From Pseudolabrys sp035718275 (GTDB taxonomy: Bacteria; Pseudomonadota; Alphaproteobacteria; Rhizobiales; Xanthobacteraceae): a stretch of 64,000 nucleotides of DNA. The stretch lies in NCBI GenBank assembly GCA_035718275.1, contig DASTHI010000025.1, positions 1-64,000 of the forward strand. The letters run 5' to 3'. Of the stretch, positions 42,311-49,584 are shown piece after piece. The position numbers and the translations under genes are program-made. Under the pieces are notes generated by a model. That model had not been told where the DNA came from. It was given only the letters and a program-made list of their open reading frames with translations, and made no database searches. The stretch's first letter is position 1. The number at the start of each line of letters is the position of its first letter.

Positions 42311-43291
42311 TTACTTGATGAGAGAAATATTATTGGCTTTGATAACCTTCGCCCATTTCTCGACTTGAGCTTCCATGAAGGCTTTGAACTCGGCCTGACT
42401 CATCGTGATTGGAGTTGCGCCCGTCTTTTCCCAAGCCTGCCTGATATCGGAGCGCGCAAGAATTTTTGTGATCTCGTGATGAAGCTTGTCGACGATTGGC
42501 TGCGGCGTTCCGGCTGGCGCCATGAATCCGACCCATAATGTCGCATTGAAATCGGGCACGCCCGCTTCTTCCATCGTCGGCACGTCGGGCAAGGTTGACG
42601 ATCGCATCTTGCCGCTGGTGCCGAGTGCGCGCACCAGACCGGCCTTAATCGTAGGCGCCATCGTTGGAACAGAGTCGAAGAGGATTTGGATTTGCCCGCT
42701 GAGAATATCATTGCGTGCGCCTGTCGAGCCCTTGTAGGGGACGTGCACGATGTCGATACCGGTGAGGTTTTTAAGCAGCTCTCCGGCCATATGGTAGTTT
42801 GAGCCCGCGCCGGACGAGCCGTAGTTGATCGTGCCTGGTTTTGCGCGCGCTATCGCCAGCAGCTCAGCGAGATTTTTGGCCGGCACGGACGGGTGCGCGA
42901 CAAGGACAAGGTCCGTGTCGATCAAAGGTGCGATCGGCACGAGGTCACGCATGAGCTGGTACTGTTTGTGGCCGTAAAGGGTTTCATTCACCGTCTGAGT
43001 CCCGGACACCATCAGGAGCGTGTATCCGTCAGGGGCCGACTTAGCCACGGCTTCCGTTCCTATCGTCGTGCCCGCGCCAGGTCGATTTTCCATGATGAAT
43101 GGCTGATGCAGCGATTTGCGGAGCTCCTCGGCAATTGCGCGGGTGTAAACGTCAGTCGGGCCGCCTGCTCCGAATGGAACGATGATTTTGACGGGGCGGG
43201 ACGGGTAGTCCTGCGCGTTGGCTTGTGAGCCCGAAAGGGTTGTGGCACCTGCTAGCGCCAGCAGGGCCAGGATATGCCGCAGGAGCGCCAT
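42311..43291 (-). CDS. Tripartite tricarboxylate transporter-type (Bug family) substrate-binding protein
   Basis: A 326-residue periplasmic protein. Residues 1-26 are a Sec signal peptide (LLRHILALLALAGATTLSGSQANA). The mature part opens QDYPSRPVKIIVPFGAGGPTDVYTRAIAE, the Bug (BctC/TctC) hallmark, with NRPGAGTTIGTEAVAKSAPDGYTLL after it. No TctA/TctB membrane genes lie nearby, which is common since Bug proteins far outnumber transporters. The ATG at 43291 fits the signal; the frame is open further but lacks a ribosome site. It likely delivers a carboxylate used by the adjacent hydrolase. Confidence 0.9.
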   Translation of the reverse strand: MALLRHILALLALAGATTLSGSQANAQDYPSRPVKIIVPFGAGGPTDVYTRAIAEELRKSLHQPFIMENRPGAGTTIGTEAVAKSAPDGYTLLMVSGTQTVNETLYGHKQYQLMRDLVPIAPLIDTDLVLVAHPSVPAKNLAELLAIARAKPGTINYGSSGAGSNYHMAGELLKNLTGIDIVHVPYKGSTGARNDILSGQIQILFDSVPTMAPTIKAGLVRALGTSGKMRSSTLPDVPTMEEAGVPDFNATLWVGFMAPAGTPQPIVDKLHHEITKILARSDIRQAWEKTGATPITMSQAEFKAFMEAQVEKWAKVIKANNISLIK

Positions 43292-43572
43292 GCGTTCTTG
43301 TCCCGGATTGGTGGCTGTCGAGAGACTATCGGGGGCTGTTCCAGTCACTGTCAATCTCGCAACAGCCCTGGTCGGGCGACTACATATCGCTCGTGGATGC
43401 CTGCAATGCTCGCTTGCCACCCCCCATATGCTGCGCTAAGCCTCGCCCGCTCCCGTCTTGAGCCTATTCCAAACATCCAGAGGCGGTTTGTGCGGGGTGA
43501 CGGCGCTGTCAGGCGGCCGAGCAGCAGGGGCGGGCGTAAAAATCAGTAGCGGCAGACAAACGGGAGTCGCTG

Positions 43573-43938
43573 ATGAACGCTTTGTTGTTGGACTATCTGC
43601 CTCTCGTCGTGTTTTTGGCCGTCGCGATCGCCATCGGGCTTGCCCTATTGGTCGCGCCCTTCATCGTTGCTTACAAGCAGCCCAATCCTGAAAAACTTTC
43701 AGCGTATGAGTGCGGATTCAACGCGTTCGACGACGCCCGAATGAAATTCGATGTTCGATTTTATCTGGTCGCAATCCTATTCATCATTTTCGATCTGGAA
43801 GTGAGCTTTCTGTTCCCATGGGCCGTCGTTTTCCGAGATATCGGGGTCTTCGGGTTTTGGTCAATGATGATGTTCCTTGGCGTTCTGACGATCGGGTTTA
43901 TATATGAATGGAAGAAGGGGGCGCTTGAATGGGATTGA
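43573..43938 (+). CDS. nuoA: NADH-quinone oxidoreductase subunit A
   Basis: A 121-residue membrane subunit of complex I with three spans and the conserved loop KLSAYECGFNAFDDARMKFDVRFYLVAILFIIFDLEVSFLFPW. NuoA lies at the junction between the arm that holds the quinone site and the membrane arm. It heads an operon of nuoA-N plus extra genes; GGGAG lies eight bases before the ATG. 281 bases separate it from the divergent Bug gene, where the operon promoter must lie; no clear -35/-10 pair stands out there. Confidence 0.97.
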   Translation: MNALLLDYLPLVVFLAVAIAIGLALLVAPFIVAYKQPNPEKLSAYECGFNAFDDARMKFDVRFYLVAILFIIFDLEVSFLFPWAVVFRDIGVFGFWSMMMFLGVLTIGFIYEWKKGALEWD

Positions 43939-43945
43939 CGAGGCC

Positions 43946-44506
43946 ATGACGGTTGTGGCGCCCGCGGCGAAGGGGATCATCGATCCACGTACCGGCAATC
44001 GAGTTGGGACTGACAGCTCGTTTTTCACGGGCGTCAATGCCGAACTTGCCGATAAGGGCTTTCTAGTTACCGCAGCCGACGACTTGATCACGTGGGCGCG
44101 GACCGGGTCATTGATGTGGATGACCTTTGGTCTCGCGTGCTGCGCAGTCGAAATGATGCAGATGTCAATGCCGCGCTATGACGCGGAAAGGTTCGGTTTT
44201 GCACCGCGCGCCTCGCCACGACAATCTGACGTAATGATTGTCGCGGGTACGCTGACCAACAAGATGGCGCCAGCGCTTCGCAAGGTCTACGACCAGATGC
44301 CGGAGCCCCGATACGTGATCTCGATGGGATCCTGCGCGAATGGTGGAGGCTACTACCACTACTCTTATTCTGTCGTTCGTGGCTGCGATCGAATTGTGCC
44401 GGTCGACATCTATGTGCCGGGCTGTCCGCCGACCGCGGAAGCCTTGCTCTATGGTGTGATGCTGTTGCAAAAAAAGATTCGCCGGACAGGCACCATCGAG
44501 CGCTAG
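43946..44506 (+). CDS. nuoB: NADH-quinone oxidoreductase subunit B
   Basis: A 186-residue peripheral subunit that carries cluster N2, the last iron-sulfur centre before quinone. Its cysteines are present: the adjacent pair in GLACCAVEMM, one in GSCANGGG and one in PGCPPT. The ATG at 43946 (MTVVAPAAKGIIDP) lies seven bases after nuoA; an upstream in-frame start inside nuoA is unlikely. N-terminal residues before DDLITWARTGSLMW are variable in the family. Confidence 0.97.
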   Translation: MTVVAPAAKGIIDPRTGNRVGTDSSFFTGVNAELADKGFLVTAADDLITWARTGSLMWMTFGLACCAVEMMQMSMPRYDAERFGFAPRASPRQSDVMIVAGTLTNKMAPALRKVYDQMPEPRYVISMGSCANGGGYYHYSYSVVRGCDRIVPVDIYVPGCPPTAEALLYGVMLLQKKIRRTGTIER

Positions 44507-44519
44507 GCGGGAACTTGCG

Positions 44520-45173
44520 ATGGACGAAGCGCTCGACAGACTGGGGCAAACGATCCAGAACGCTCTCGGCGCCTCGATTGCGGCATACACCGTCGCAAAT
44601 CGCGAGCTCACGGTTGTAGCCGAACTTGCCGGCCTGCTCAGGGTGGCGAGATTTCTGCGAGACGATCCGGCATGCCAGTTCGTCAACATTATTGATATCA
44701 CAGCGGTTGACTGGCCCTCGCGCGAGCGACGTTTTGATGTCGTGTATCATTTTTTGTCGCCGCGGCTCAATCAGCGTATTCGGCTGAAGGTGGAGACCGA
44801 CGAAACAACGCCGGTGCCTTCGCTTATCGGGATCTTTCGAGGAGCGGATTGGTTCGAGCGCGAGACCTATGATCTTTATGGCGTTTTGTTTACTGGTCAT
44901 CCCGACATGCGGAGAATCCTTACGGATTATGGATTCGAAGGGCACCCGCTCCGGAAAGATTTCCCGCTCACCGGTTTTGTTGAGGTGCGATGGGATGATG
45001 AGCAAAAGCGCGTCGTTTACGACAAAGTGACCTTGGCGCAGGAATTCCGCAACTTCGATTTTCTGTCGCCCTGGGAAGGCACCGATTACGTGCTGCCCGG
45101 GGATGAGAAGGCGAAATCGGATAGCAAGGGAAATAAATTGGCTGGCGACCCCGAAAAGAAGGTGTCGCCATGA
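44520..45173 (+). CDS. nuoC: NADH-quinone oxidoreductase subunit C
   Basis: A 217-residue peripheral-arm subunit (30 kDa subunit): FVNIIDITAVDWPSRERRFDVVYHFLSP, then the family signature ERETYDLYGVLFTGHPDMRRILTDYGFEGHPLRKDFPLTGFVEVRWD. It is separate from NuoD, unlike the NuoCD fusion of enteric bacteria. Its TGA overlaps the ATG of the following thioesterase gene (ATGA at 45170-45173). Confidence 0.97.
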   Translation: MDEALDRLGQTIQNALGASIAAYTVANRELTVVAELAGLLRVARFLRDDPACQFVNIIDITAVDWPSRERRFDVVYHFLSPRLNQRIRLKVETDETTPVPSLIGIFRGADWFERETYDLYGVLFTGHPDMRRILTDYGFEGHPLRKDFPLTGFVEVRWDDEQKRVVYDKVTLAQEFRNFDFLSPWEGTDYVLPGDEKAKSDSKGNKLAGDPEKKVSP

Positions 45174-45613
45174 AGCCGACGCTCGCTGCTGGACTCAAAC
45201 ATTCATTCGCATACACGGTGCCTGAAAATAAAACCGTTCCGTACACCTATCCTGAGTCCCCAGTGATTGCGGCGATGCCGAAGGTATTCGCAACCGGGTT
45301 CATGGTCGTACTGATGGAGTGGACCTGCACACAGTTGCTGGAGCCTCACCTCGAGGTGGGAGAGGGAAGCCTGGGCACGCACGTAGACGTGTCGCACGTG
45401 GCAGCCACGCCGCCCGGTCTCACGGTCAAGGTCGATGTTGAAGTCGTCAGCGTCGACGGGCGCAAGGTGAATTTCCGGGTCAGGGCTCATGATGGCGTCG
45501 AGCTCATCGGCGAGGGGCGGCACGAGCGCGTTGTCGTGCGGTGGGACCGTTTCAACGCCAAAGTGGCCAAAAAAGCGAGGATGGCAAACAGCGAAATCAT
45601 GGCCGGCGGGTAG
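45170..45613 (+). CDS. FlK-like hotdog thioesterase inserted in the nuo operon
   Basis: A 147-residue hotdog protein close to fluoroacetyl-CoA thioesterase FlK of Streptomyces cattleya as I remember it. The FlK catalytic residues fall at the same numbers: Thr42 (FATGFM), Glu50 (VVLMEW) and His76 (DVSHVAATPPG). The stretch EVGEGSLGTHVDVSHVAATPPGLTVKVDVEV is shared. However, the Phe33/Phe36 lid that gives FlK its fluoro-preference is replaced by Ile33 and Met36, so a wider acyl-CoA range is likely. It overlaps nuoC by ATGA and precedes nuoD by 13 bases, so it is co-translated with complex I subunits. No reason for this is known to me; clearing an acyl-CoA that harms or feeds the chain is speculative. 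Confidence 0.85.
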   Translation: MKPTLAAGLKHSFAYTVPENKTVPYTYPESPVIAAMPKVFATGFMVVLMEWTCTQLLEPHLEVGEGSLGTHVDVSHVAATPPGLTVKVDVEVVSVDGRKVNFRVRAHDGVELIGEGRHERVVVRWDRFNAKVAKKARMANSEIMAGG

Positions 45614-45626
45614 ATGCGTTATTTCC

Positions 45627-46817
45627 ATGGCTGAAACCGCAGTACGCAACTTCACGATTAATTTCGGGCCGCAGCACCCGGCGGCGCACGGCGTGCTGCG
45701 CCTCGTTTTGGAACTCGATGGCGAAGTTGTCGAGCGCGTGGACCCGCATATCGGTCTTCTGCATCGCGGGACCGAGAAGCTGATCGAACACAAGACCTAC
45801 ATGCAAGCAGTCCCGTATTTCGATCGGCTCGACTATGTCGCGCCGATGAATCAGGAACATGCGTTTTGTCTTGCCGTCGAAAAGCTGTTGGGACTCGAGG
45901 TACCAAAACGTGCGCAGCTTATCCGAGTTTTGTATTCGGAAATCGGTCGGCTTTTGTCGCATCTCCTCAACGTGACGACGCAGGCAATGGATGTCGGCGC
46001 TCTTACGCCGCCGCTCTGGGGATTCGAGGAGCGCGAAAAGTTGATGGTGTTTTACGAGCGCGCTTCGGGTTCGCGCATGCACGCAAATTATTTTCGGCCC
46101 GGCGGCGTTCACCAGGATCTGCCGCCGAAGCTGATTGACGATATCTACGCGTTCTGTGATCCGTTCCTAAAAGTGGTGGACGACCTTGATGTGCTTCTGA
46201 CCGATAACCGGATTTTCAAGCAACGCAATGTTGATATCGGAGTGGTGAAGCTGGAGGACGCGTGGAGCTGGGGCTTTTCCGGCGTCATGGTCCGCGGTTC
46301 GGGCGCCGCCTGGGATTTGCGCAAGGCGCAGCCCTATGAATGCTACGCGGAAATGGATTTCGACATACCGATTGGAAAGAACGGCGACTGTTTCGATCGA
46401 TATCTCATCCGCATGGAAGAAATGCGTCAGTCAACGAAGATCATGAAGCAGTGTCTCGAAAAGCTCCGTTCGGCCGCAGGACAGGGCCCGGTGACCGTTG
46501 ACGATCACAAAATCGTGCCACCCAGGCGCGGCGAGATGAAGCGCTCGATGGAAGCTCTGATCCATCACTTCAAACTGTATACCGAAGGCCACCATGTTCC
46601 TGCTGGCGAAGCTTATGCCGCCGTCGAGGCGCCGAAGGGCGAGTTCGGCGTCTATCTCATCGCTGACGGCACAAACAAGCCATACAAATGCAAGATACGC
46701 GCGCCCGGCTTTGCGCATTTGCAGGCCATGGATTTTCTCTGCCGCGGCCACATGCTCGCCGATGTCTCAGCCATTCTCGGTTCCATCGACATCGTATTCG
46801 GAGAGGTGGATCGATGA
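45627..46817 (+). CDS. nuoD: NADH-quinone oxidoreductase subunit D
   Basis: A 396-residue subunit (49 kDa) related to [NiFe]-hydrogenase large subunits: NFGPQHPAAHGVLRLVLELDGE at the start, HRGTEKLIEHKTYMQAVPYFDRLDYVAPMNQEHAF, and the quinone-site segment near the C-terminus FLCRGHMLADVSAILGSIDIVFGEVDR. The ATG at 45627 gives the normal N-terminus MAETAVRNFTINFGPQHPA. Its stop overlaps the next start (ATGA at 46814-46817). Confidence 0.98.
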   Translation: MAETAVRNFTINFGPQHPAAHGVLRLVLELDGEVVERVDPHIGLLHRGTEKLIEHKTYMQAVPYFDRLDYVAPMNQEHAFCLAVEKLLGLEVPKRAQLIRVLYSEIGRLLSHLLNVTTQAMDVGALTPPLWGFEEREKLMVFYERASGSRMHANYFRPGGVHQDLPPKLIDDIYAFCDPFLKVVDDLDVLLTDNRIFKQRNVDIGVVKLEDAWSWGFSGVMVRGSGAAWDLRKAQPYECYAEMDFDIPIGKNGDCFDRYLIRMEEMRQSTKIMKQCLEKLRSAAGQGPVTVDDHKIVPPRRGEMKRSMEALIHHFKLYTEGHHVPAGEAYAAVEAPKGEFGVYLIADGTNKPYKCKIRAPGFAHLQAMDFLCRGHMLADVSAILGSIDIVFGEVDR

Positions 46818-47149
46818 CCAATCCGGCGGTGGCGACAGTGCAACGGCAATACGACGCGTATCATGCCCGCGACGCAGAGGCCTACGCCGACGACTGCGTG
46901 GTGTCGAACCTCAATGGTCTCGTTACGCTTAGCGGTGCTGCGGCGATCCGCGAGCGCTATGCAGAAATATTTGCCAGCCATCCGCACAACAGGTCGAAAT
47001 TGCTCAACAGGATCGCGCTTGGTGATGTGGTGATCGATCATGAGCACGTCGAACGCGCGCCCGGCGGCTCATCCTTCCAGGGTGTCGCGATCTATACAGT
47101 GCAAGGCGATCGTATTTCGCGCGTCGACTTCATAAAGCAGGCATGCTGA
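46814..47149 (+). CDS. SnoaL/NTF2-like fold protein inserted in the nuo operon
   Basis: A 111-residue protein of the NTF2/SnoaL cone fold: an opening helix VATVQRQYDAYHARDAEAYADDCV, a strand with SNLNGLVTLSGAAAIRERYAEIFA, then VVIDHEHVERAPGGSSFQGVAIYTVQGDRISRVDFIKQAC, the usual end of such proteins. The family includes isomerases, cyclases and ketosteroid-like enzymes as well as non-catalytic binders. It overlaps nuoD by ATGA and nuoE by TGATG, so it is squeezed between two core genes. Function in complex I is unknown. Confidence 0.8.
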   Translation: MTNPAVATVQRQYDAYHARDAEAYADDCVVSNLNGLVTLSGAAAIRERYAEIFASHPHNRSKLLNRIALGDVVIDHEHVERAPGGSSFQGVAIYTVQGDRISRVDFIKQAC

Positions 47150-47754
47150 TGAGCGTCCGCCGTCTAGCGCCCCCCGAAATCCAGCCGAAGAATTTCAGCT
47201 TCAGCACGGAGAATCTCGCCTGGGCTAAGAACGAGATCACGAAATATCCGGAGGGCCGCCAGCAATCGGCAGTGATTCCGCTGTTGTGGCGCGCGCAGGA
47301 GCAAGCTGGGGGCTGGTTGCCTGAGGCGGCCATCCGCCATGTCGCCGATTTTCTCGGAATGGCACATATCCGTGCACTCGAGGTGGCTACCTTCTACACA
47401 ATGTTCAATTTGTGGCCAGTGGGCAAATTTCACGTGCAACTTTGCGGTACCACCCCTTGCCGCCTACGCGGGGCCGACGAGTTGGAAAAAGTCTGCCGCA
47501 AGCGCATTGGCGACCAGGGCCAGGTCACCAAGGACGGAAAGTTCTCCTGGGTCGAGGTCGAATGCCTCGGCGCGTGTGTCAATGCGCCAATGGTGCAGAT
47601 CAATTACGATTATTACGAGGATCTGACCGCGGAAACCTTCAATAAAATTCTCGACGCTCTTGCCGCGGGAAAGAAAGTTAAACCGGGACCGCAGATTGAC
47701 AGACAGTTCTCTGCACCCGTGGGTGGTGTGACCACGCTCAAGGAGAAGGCGTGA
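47149..47754 (+). CDS. nuoE: NADH-quinone oxidoreductase subunit E
   Basis: A 201-residue thioredoxin-like subunit (24 kDa) holding [2Fe-2S] cluster N1a. The four Cys are present: CGTTPC (two) and ECLGAC (two). Upstream are the EIQPKNFSFSTENLAWAK and the helical segment PLLWRAQEQAGGWLPEAAI. The ATG at 47149 (MSVRRLAPPEIQ) overlaps the stop of the SnoaL-like gene; an ATG two codons earlier is possible. Confidence 0.97.
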   Translation: MSVRRLAPPEIQPKNFSFSTENLAWAKNEITKYPEGRQQSAVIPLLWRAQEQAGGWLPEAAIRHVADFLGMAHIRALEVATFYTMFNLWPVGKFHVQLCGTTPCRLRGADELEKVCRKRIGDQGQVTKDGKFSWVEVECLGACVNAPMVQINYDYYEDLTAETFNKILDALAAGKKVKPGPQIDRQFSAPVGGVTTLKEKA

Positions 47755-47757
47755 GCC

Positions 47758-49086
47758 ATGCTGTCTGACAAGGACCGCATCTTCAAAAATTTGTACGGAC
47801 AGCACGATTGGCGTCTCAAAGGCGCGCGTGCGCGCGGCGCTTGGGACGGTACGAAGGCGATCCTTGAAAAAGGGCGCGATGCGATCATCGACGAAGTGAA
47901 ATCTTCCGGCCTGCGTGGGCGCGGCGGCGCGGGGTTTCCAACCGGCTTAAAGTGGTCCTTCATGCCGAAAAAATCGGACGGGCGTCCGCACTATCTCGTG
48001 GTCAACGCCGATGAATCCGAGCCAGGCACATGCAAGGATCGTGAGATCATGCGGCATGATCCGCATTTGCTAGTCGAAGGTTGCCTGATCGCCGCCTTCG
48101 CTATGGGCGCGAATGCCGGATACATCTACGTGCGCGGCGAGTTCGTCCGGGAACGCGAACGGCTGCAGGCGGCAGTGGAAGAGGCCTACGAAGCCAAATT
48201 GATCGGCAGGAACAATGTGCACGGTTGGGACTTCGACCTTTATGTCCATCACGGCGCCGGCGCGTATATCTGCGGCGAGGAAACAGCGCTGCTGGAAAGC
48301 CTTGAAGGAAAAAAAGGGCAGCCTCGCCTAAAGCCGCCGTTTCCCGCAAATGTGGGCCTCTATGGCTGCCCGACCACCGTCAACAATGTTGAATCAATTG
48401 CAGTGGTGCCGGACATTCTGCGTCGGGGCGCGTCATGGTTCGCCGGCATCGGCCGGCCGAACAACACCGGAACAAAACTGTTCTGCATCTCCGGTCACGT
48501 CCAAAAGCCCTGCAACGTAGAAGAGGCTATGGGAATCGGACTGCGTGAACTGCTGGACACCCATGCCGGCGGAGTACGCGGCGGATGGGACAATCTGCTT
48601 GCAGTCATCCCAGGAGGCTCCTCCATGCCGCTCGTTCCCGCCGGCAAGGATTGGGCGGACTCGCTTGTGATGGATTTCGACGGGTGTCGGGACAAAAAGT
48701 CGGCTCTCGGTACGGCCGCCGTGATTGTGATGGACAAGTCGACCGATATCGTACGCGCCATGGCGCGTATCTCATATTTCTACAAGCACGAAAGTTGCGG
48801 GCAATGCACTCCGTGCCGGGAAGGAATGGGATGGATGTGGCGTGTGTTGATGCGCATGGCTGAAGGCCGAGCGCAAAAGCGCGAGATCGACATGCTGATG
48901 GAGGTGACGACGCAGATCGAAGGCCACACCATCTGCGCTTTCGGCGACGGTGCAGCATGGCCGGTACAGGGGCTGCTTAGGCACTTCCGCCCTGAAATTG
49001 AGCGGCGCATCGATGAATATACACGCAATGCCGATACGCGGGGTGCTGGCGCTCCCCCGCCGGTTCATGCGGTTGCAGCGGAGTAA
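47758..49086 (+). CDS. nuoF: NADH-quinone oxidoreductase subunit F
   Basis: A 442-residue subunit (51 kDa) with the NADH site and FMN: GRGGAGFPTGLKWSFMP, VVNADESEPGTCKDREIM, and cluster N3 from ESCGQCTPCREG with a fourth Cys in HTICAFGDGAAWP. It starts four bases after nuoE. The DUF3291 gene, not nuoG, follows after six bases. Confidence 0.98.
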   Translation: MLSDKDRIFKNLYGQHDWRLKGARARGAWDGTKAILEKGRDAIIDEVKSSGLRGRGGAGFPTGLKWSFMPKKSDGRPHYLVVNADESEPGTCKDREIMRHDPHLLVEGCLIAAFAMGANAGYIYVRGEFVRERERLQAAVEEAYEAKLIGRNNVHGWDFDLYVHHGAGAYICGEETALLESLEGKKGQPRLKPPFPANVGLYGCPTTVNNVESIAVVPDILRRGASWFAGIGRPNNTGTKLFCISGHVQKPCNVEEAMGIGLRELLDTHAGGVRGGWDNLLAVIPGGSSMPLVPAGKDWADSLVMDFDGCRDKKSALGTAAVIVMDKSTDIVRAMARISYFYKHESCGQCTPCREGMGWMWRVLMRMAEGRAQKREIDMLMEVTTQIEGHTICAFGDGAAWPVQGLLRHFRPEIERRIDEYTRNADTRGAGAPPPVHAVAAE

Positions 49087-49092
49087 GCCCAG

Positions 49093-49584
49093 ATGATCGG
49101 CGCCGCTCATCTCGCCCAGTTCAACATCGCTCGCATTCGCCATCCGCTGGACGACCCGCGAATGGCGGAGTTCGTGGAGAATGTAGAACGGGTAAACGGG
49201 CTAGCCGAAAAGATGCAAGGATTCGTTTGGCGGCTGCAGGACGCGAGCGGTCATGCCATGAACATGACCGTGTATGGCGATCCGCAGATCCTGCCGAACC
49301 TCACGGTCTGGGAAAGCATGGAAGCCCTCGAGAGATTTGTCTTCCGTACGTTACACAGGCGATTTTACGCACGCCGGCAGGAATGGTTCGAGCCGATCGA
49401 GAGGCCATTGGTGATGTGGTGGATCCCGGTGGGGAAGCGGCCCTCGCTGGAGGAGGGTGTCGCCCGATTGGATCATCTCAAGGCGAATGGGCCCACAGAC
49501 TATGCTTTCAGTTGGGAAGGCGTGACCGGCGCGGGAAAATTGACAGCGGCACCCCTTAGGTACCGGAAAGGGCAGGCCGCATGA
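49093..49584 (+). CDS. DUF3291 protein inserted between nuoF and nuoG
   Basis: A 163-residue protein of DUF3291, a dimeric alpha/beta-barrel-like family of unknown function: AAHLAQFNIARIRHPLDDPRMAEFVENVERVNGLAEKMQGFVWRLQD, then MNMTVYGDPQILPNLTVWESMEALERFVFRTLHRRFYARRQEWFEP and VMWWIPVGKRPSLEEGVARLDHLKANGPTDYAFSW. It is rich in Trp and Phe in the second half, as heme or aromatic-ligand barrels are. It starts six bases after nuoF and overlaps nuoG by ATGA, so it is bound to complex I expression. The role is unknown. Confidence 0.83.
   Translation: MIGAAHLAQFNIARIRHPLDDPRMAEFVENVERVNGLAEKMQGFVWRLQDASGHAMNMTVYGDPQILPNLTVWESMEALERFVFRTLHRRFYARRQEWFEPIERPLVMWWIPVGKRPSLEEGVARLDHLKANGPTDYAFSWEGVTGAGKLTAAPLRYRKGQAA

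Noticed and set aside
43292..43572. Promoter of the nuo operon
   Set aside because: The operon must have a promoter here, but no -35/-10 or sigma-54 pattern is good enough to mark.
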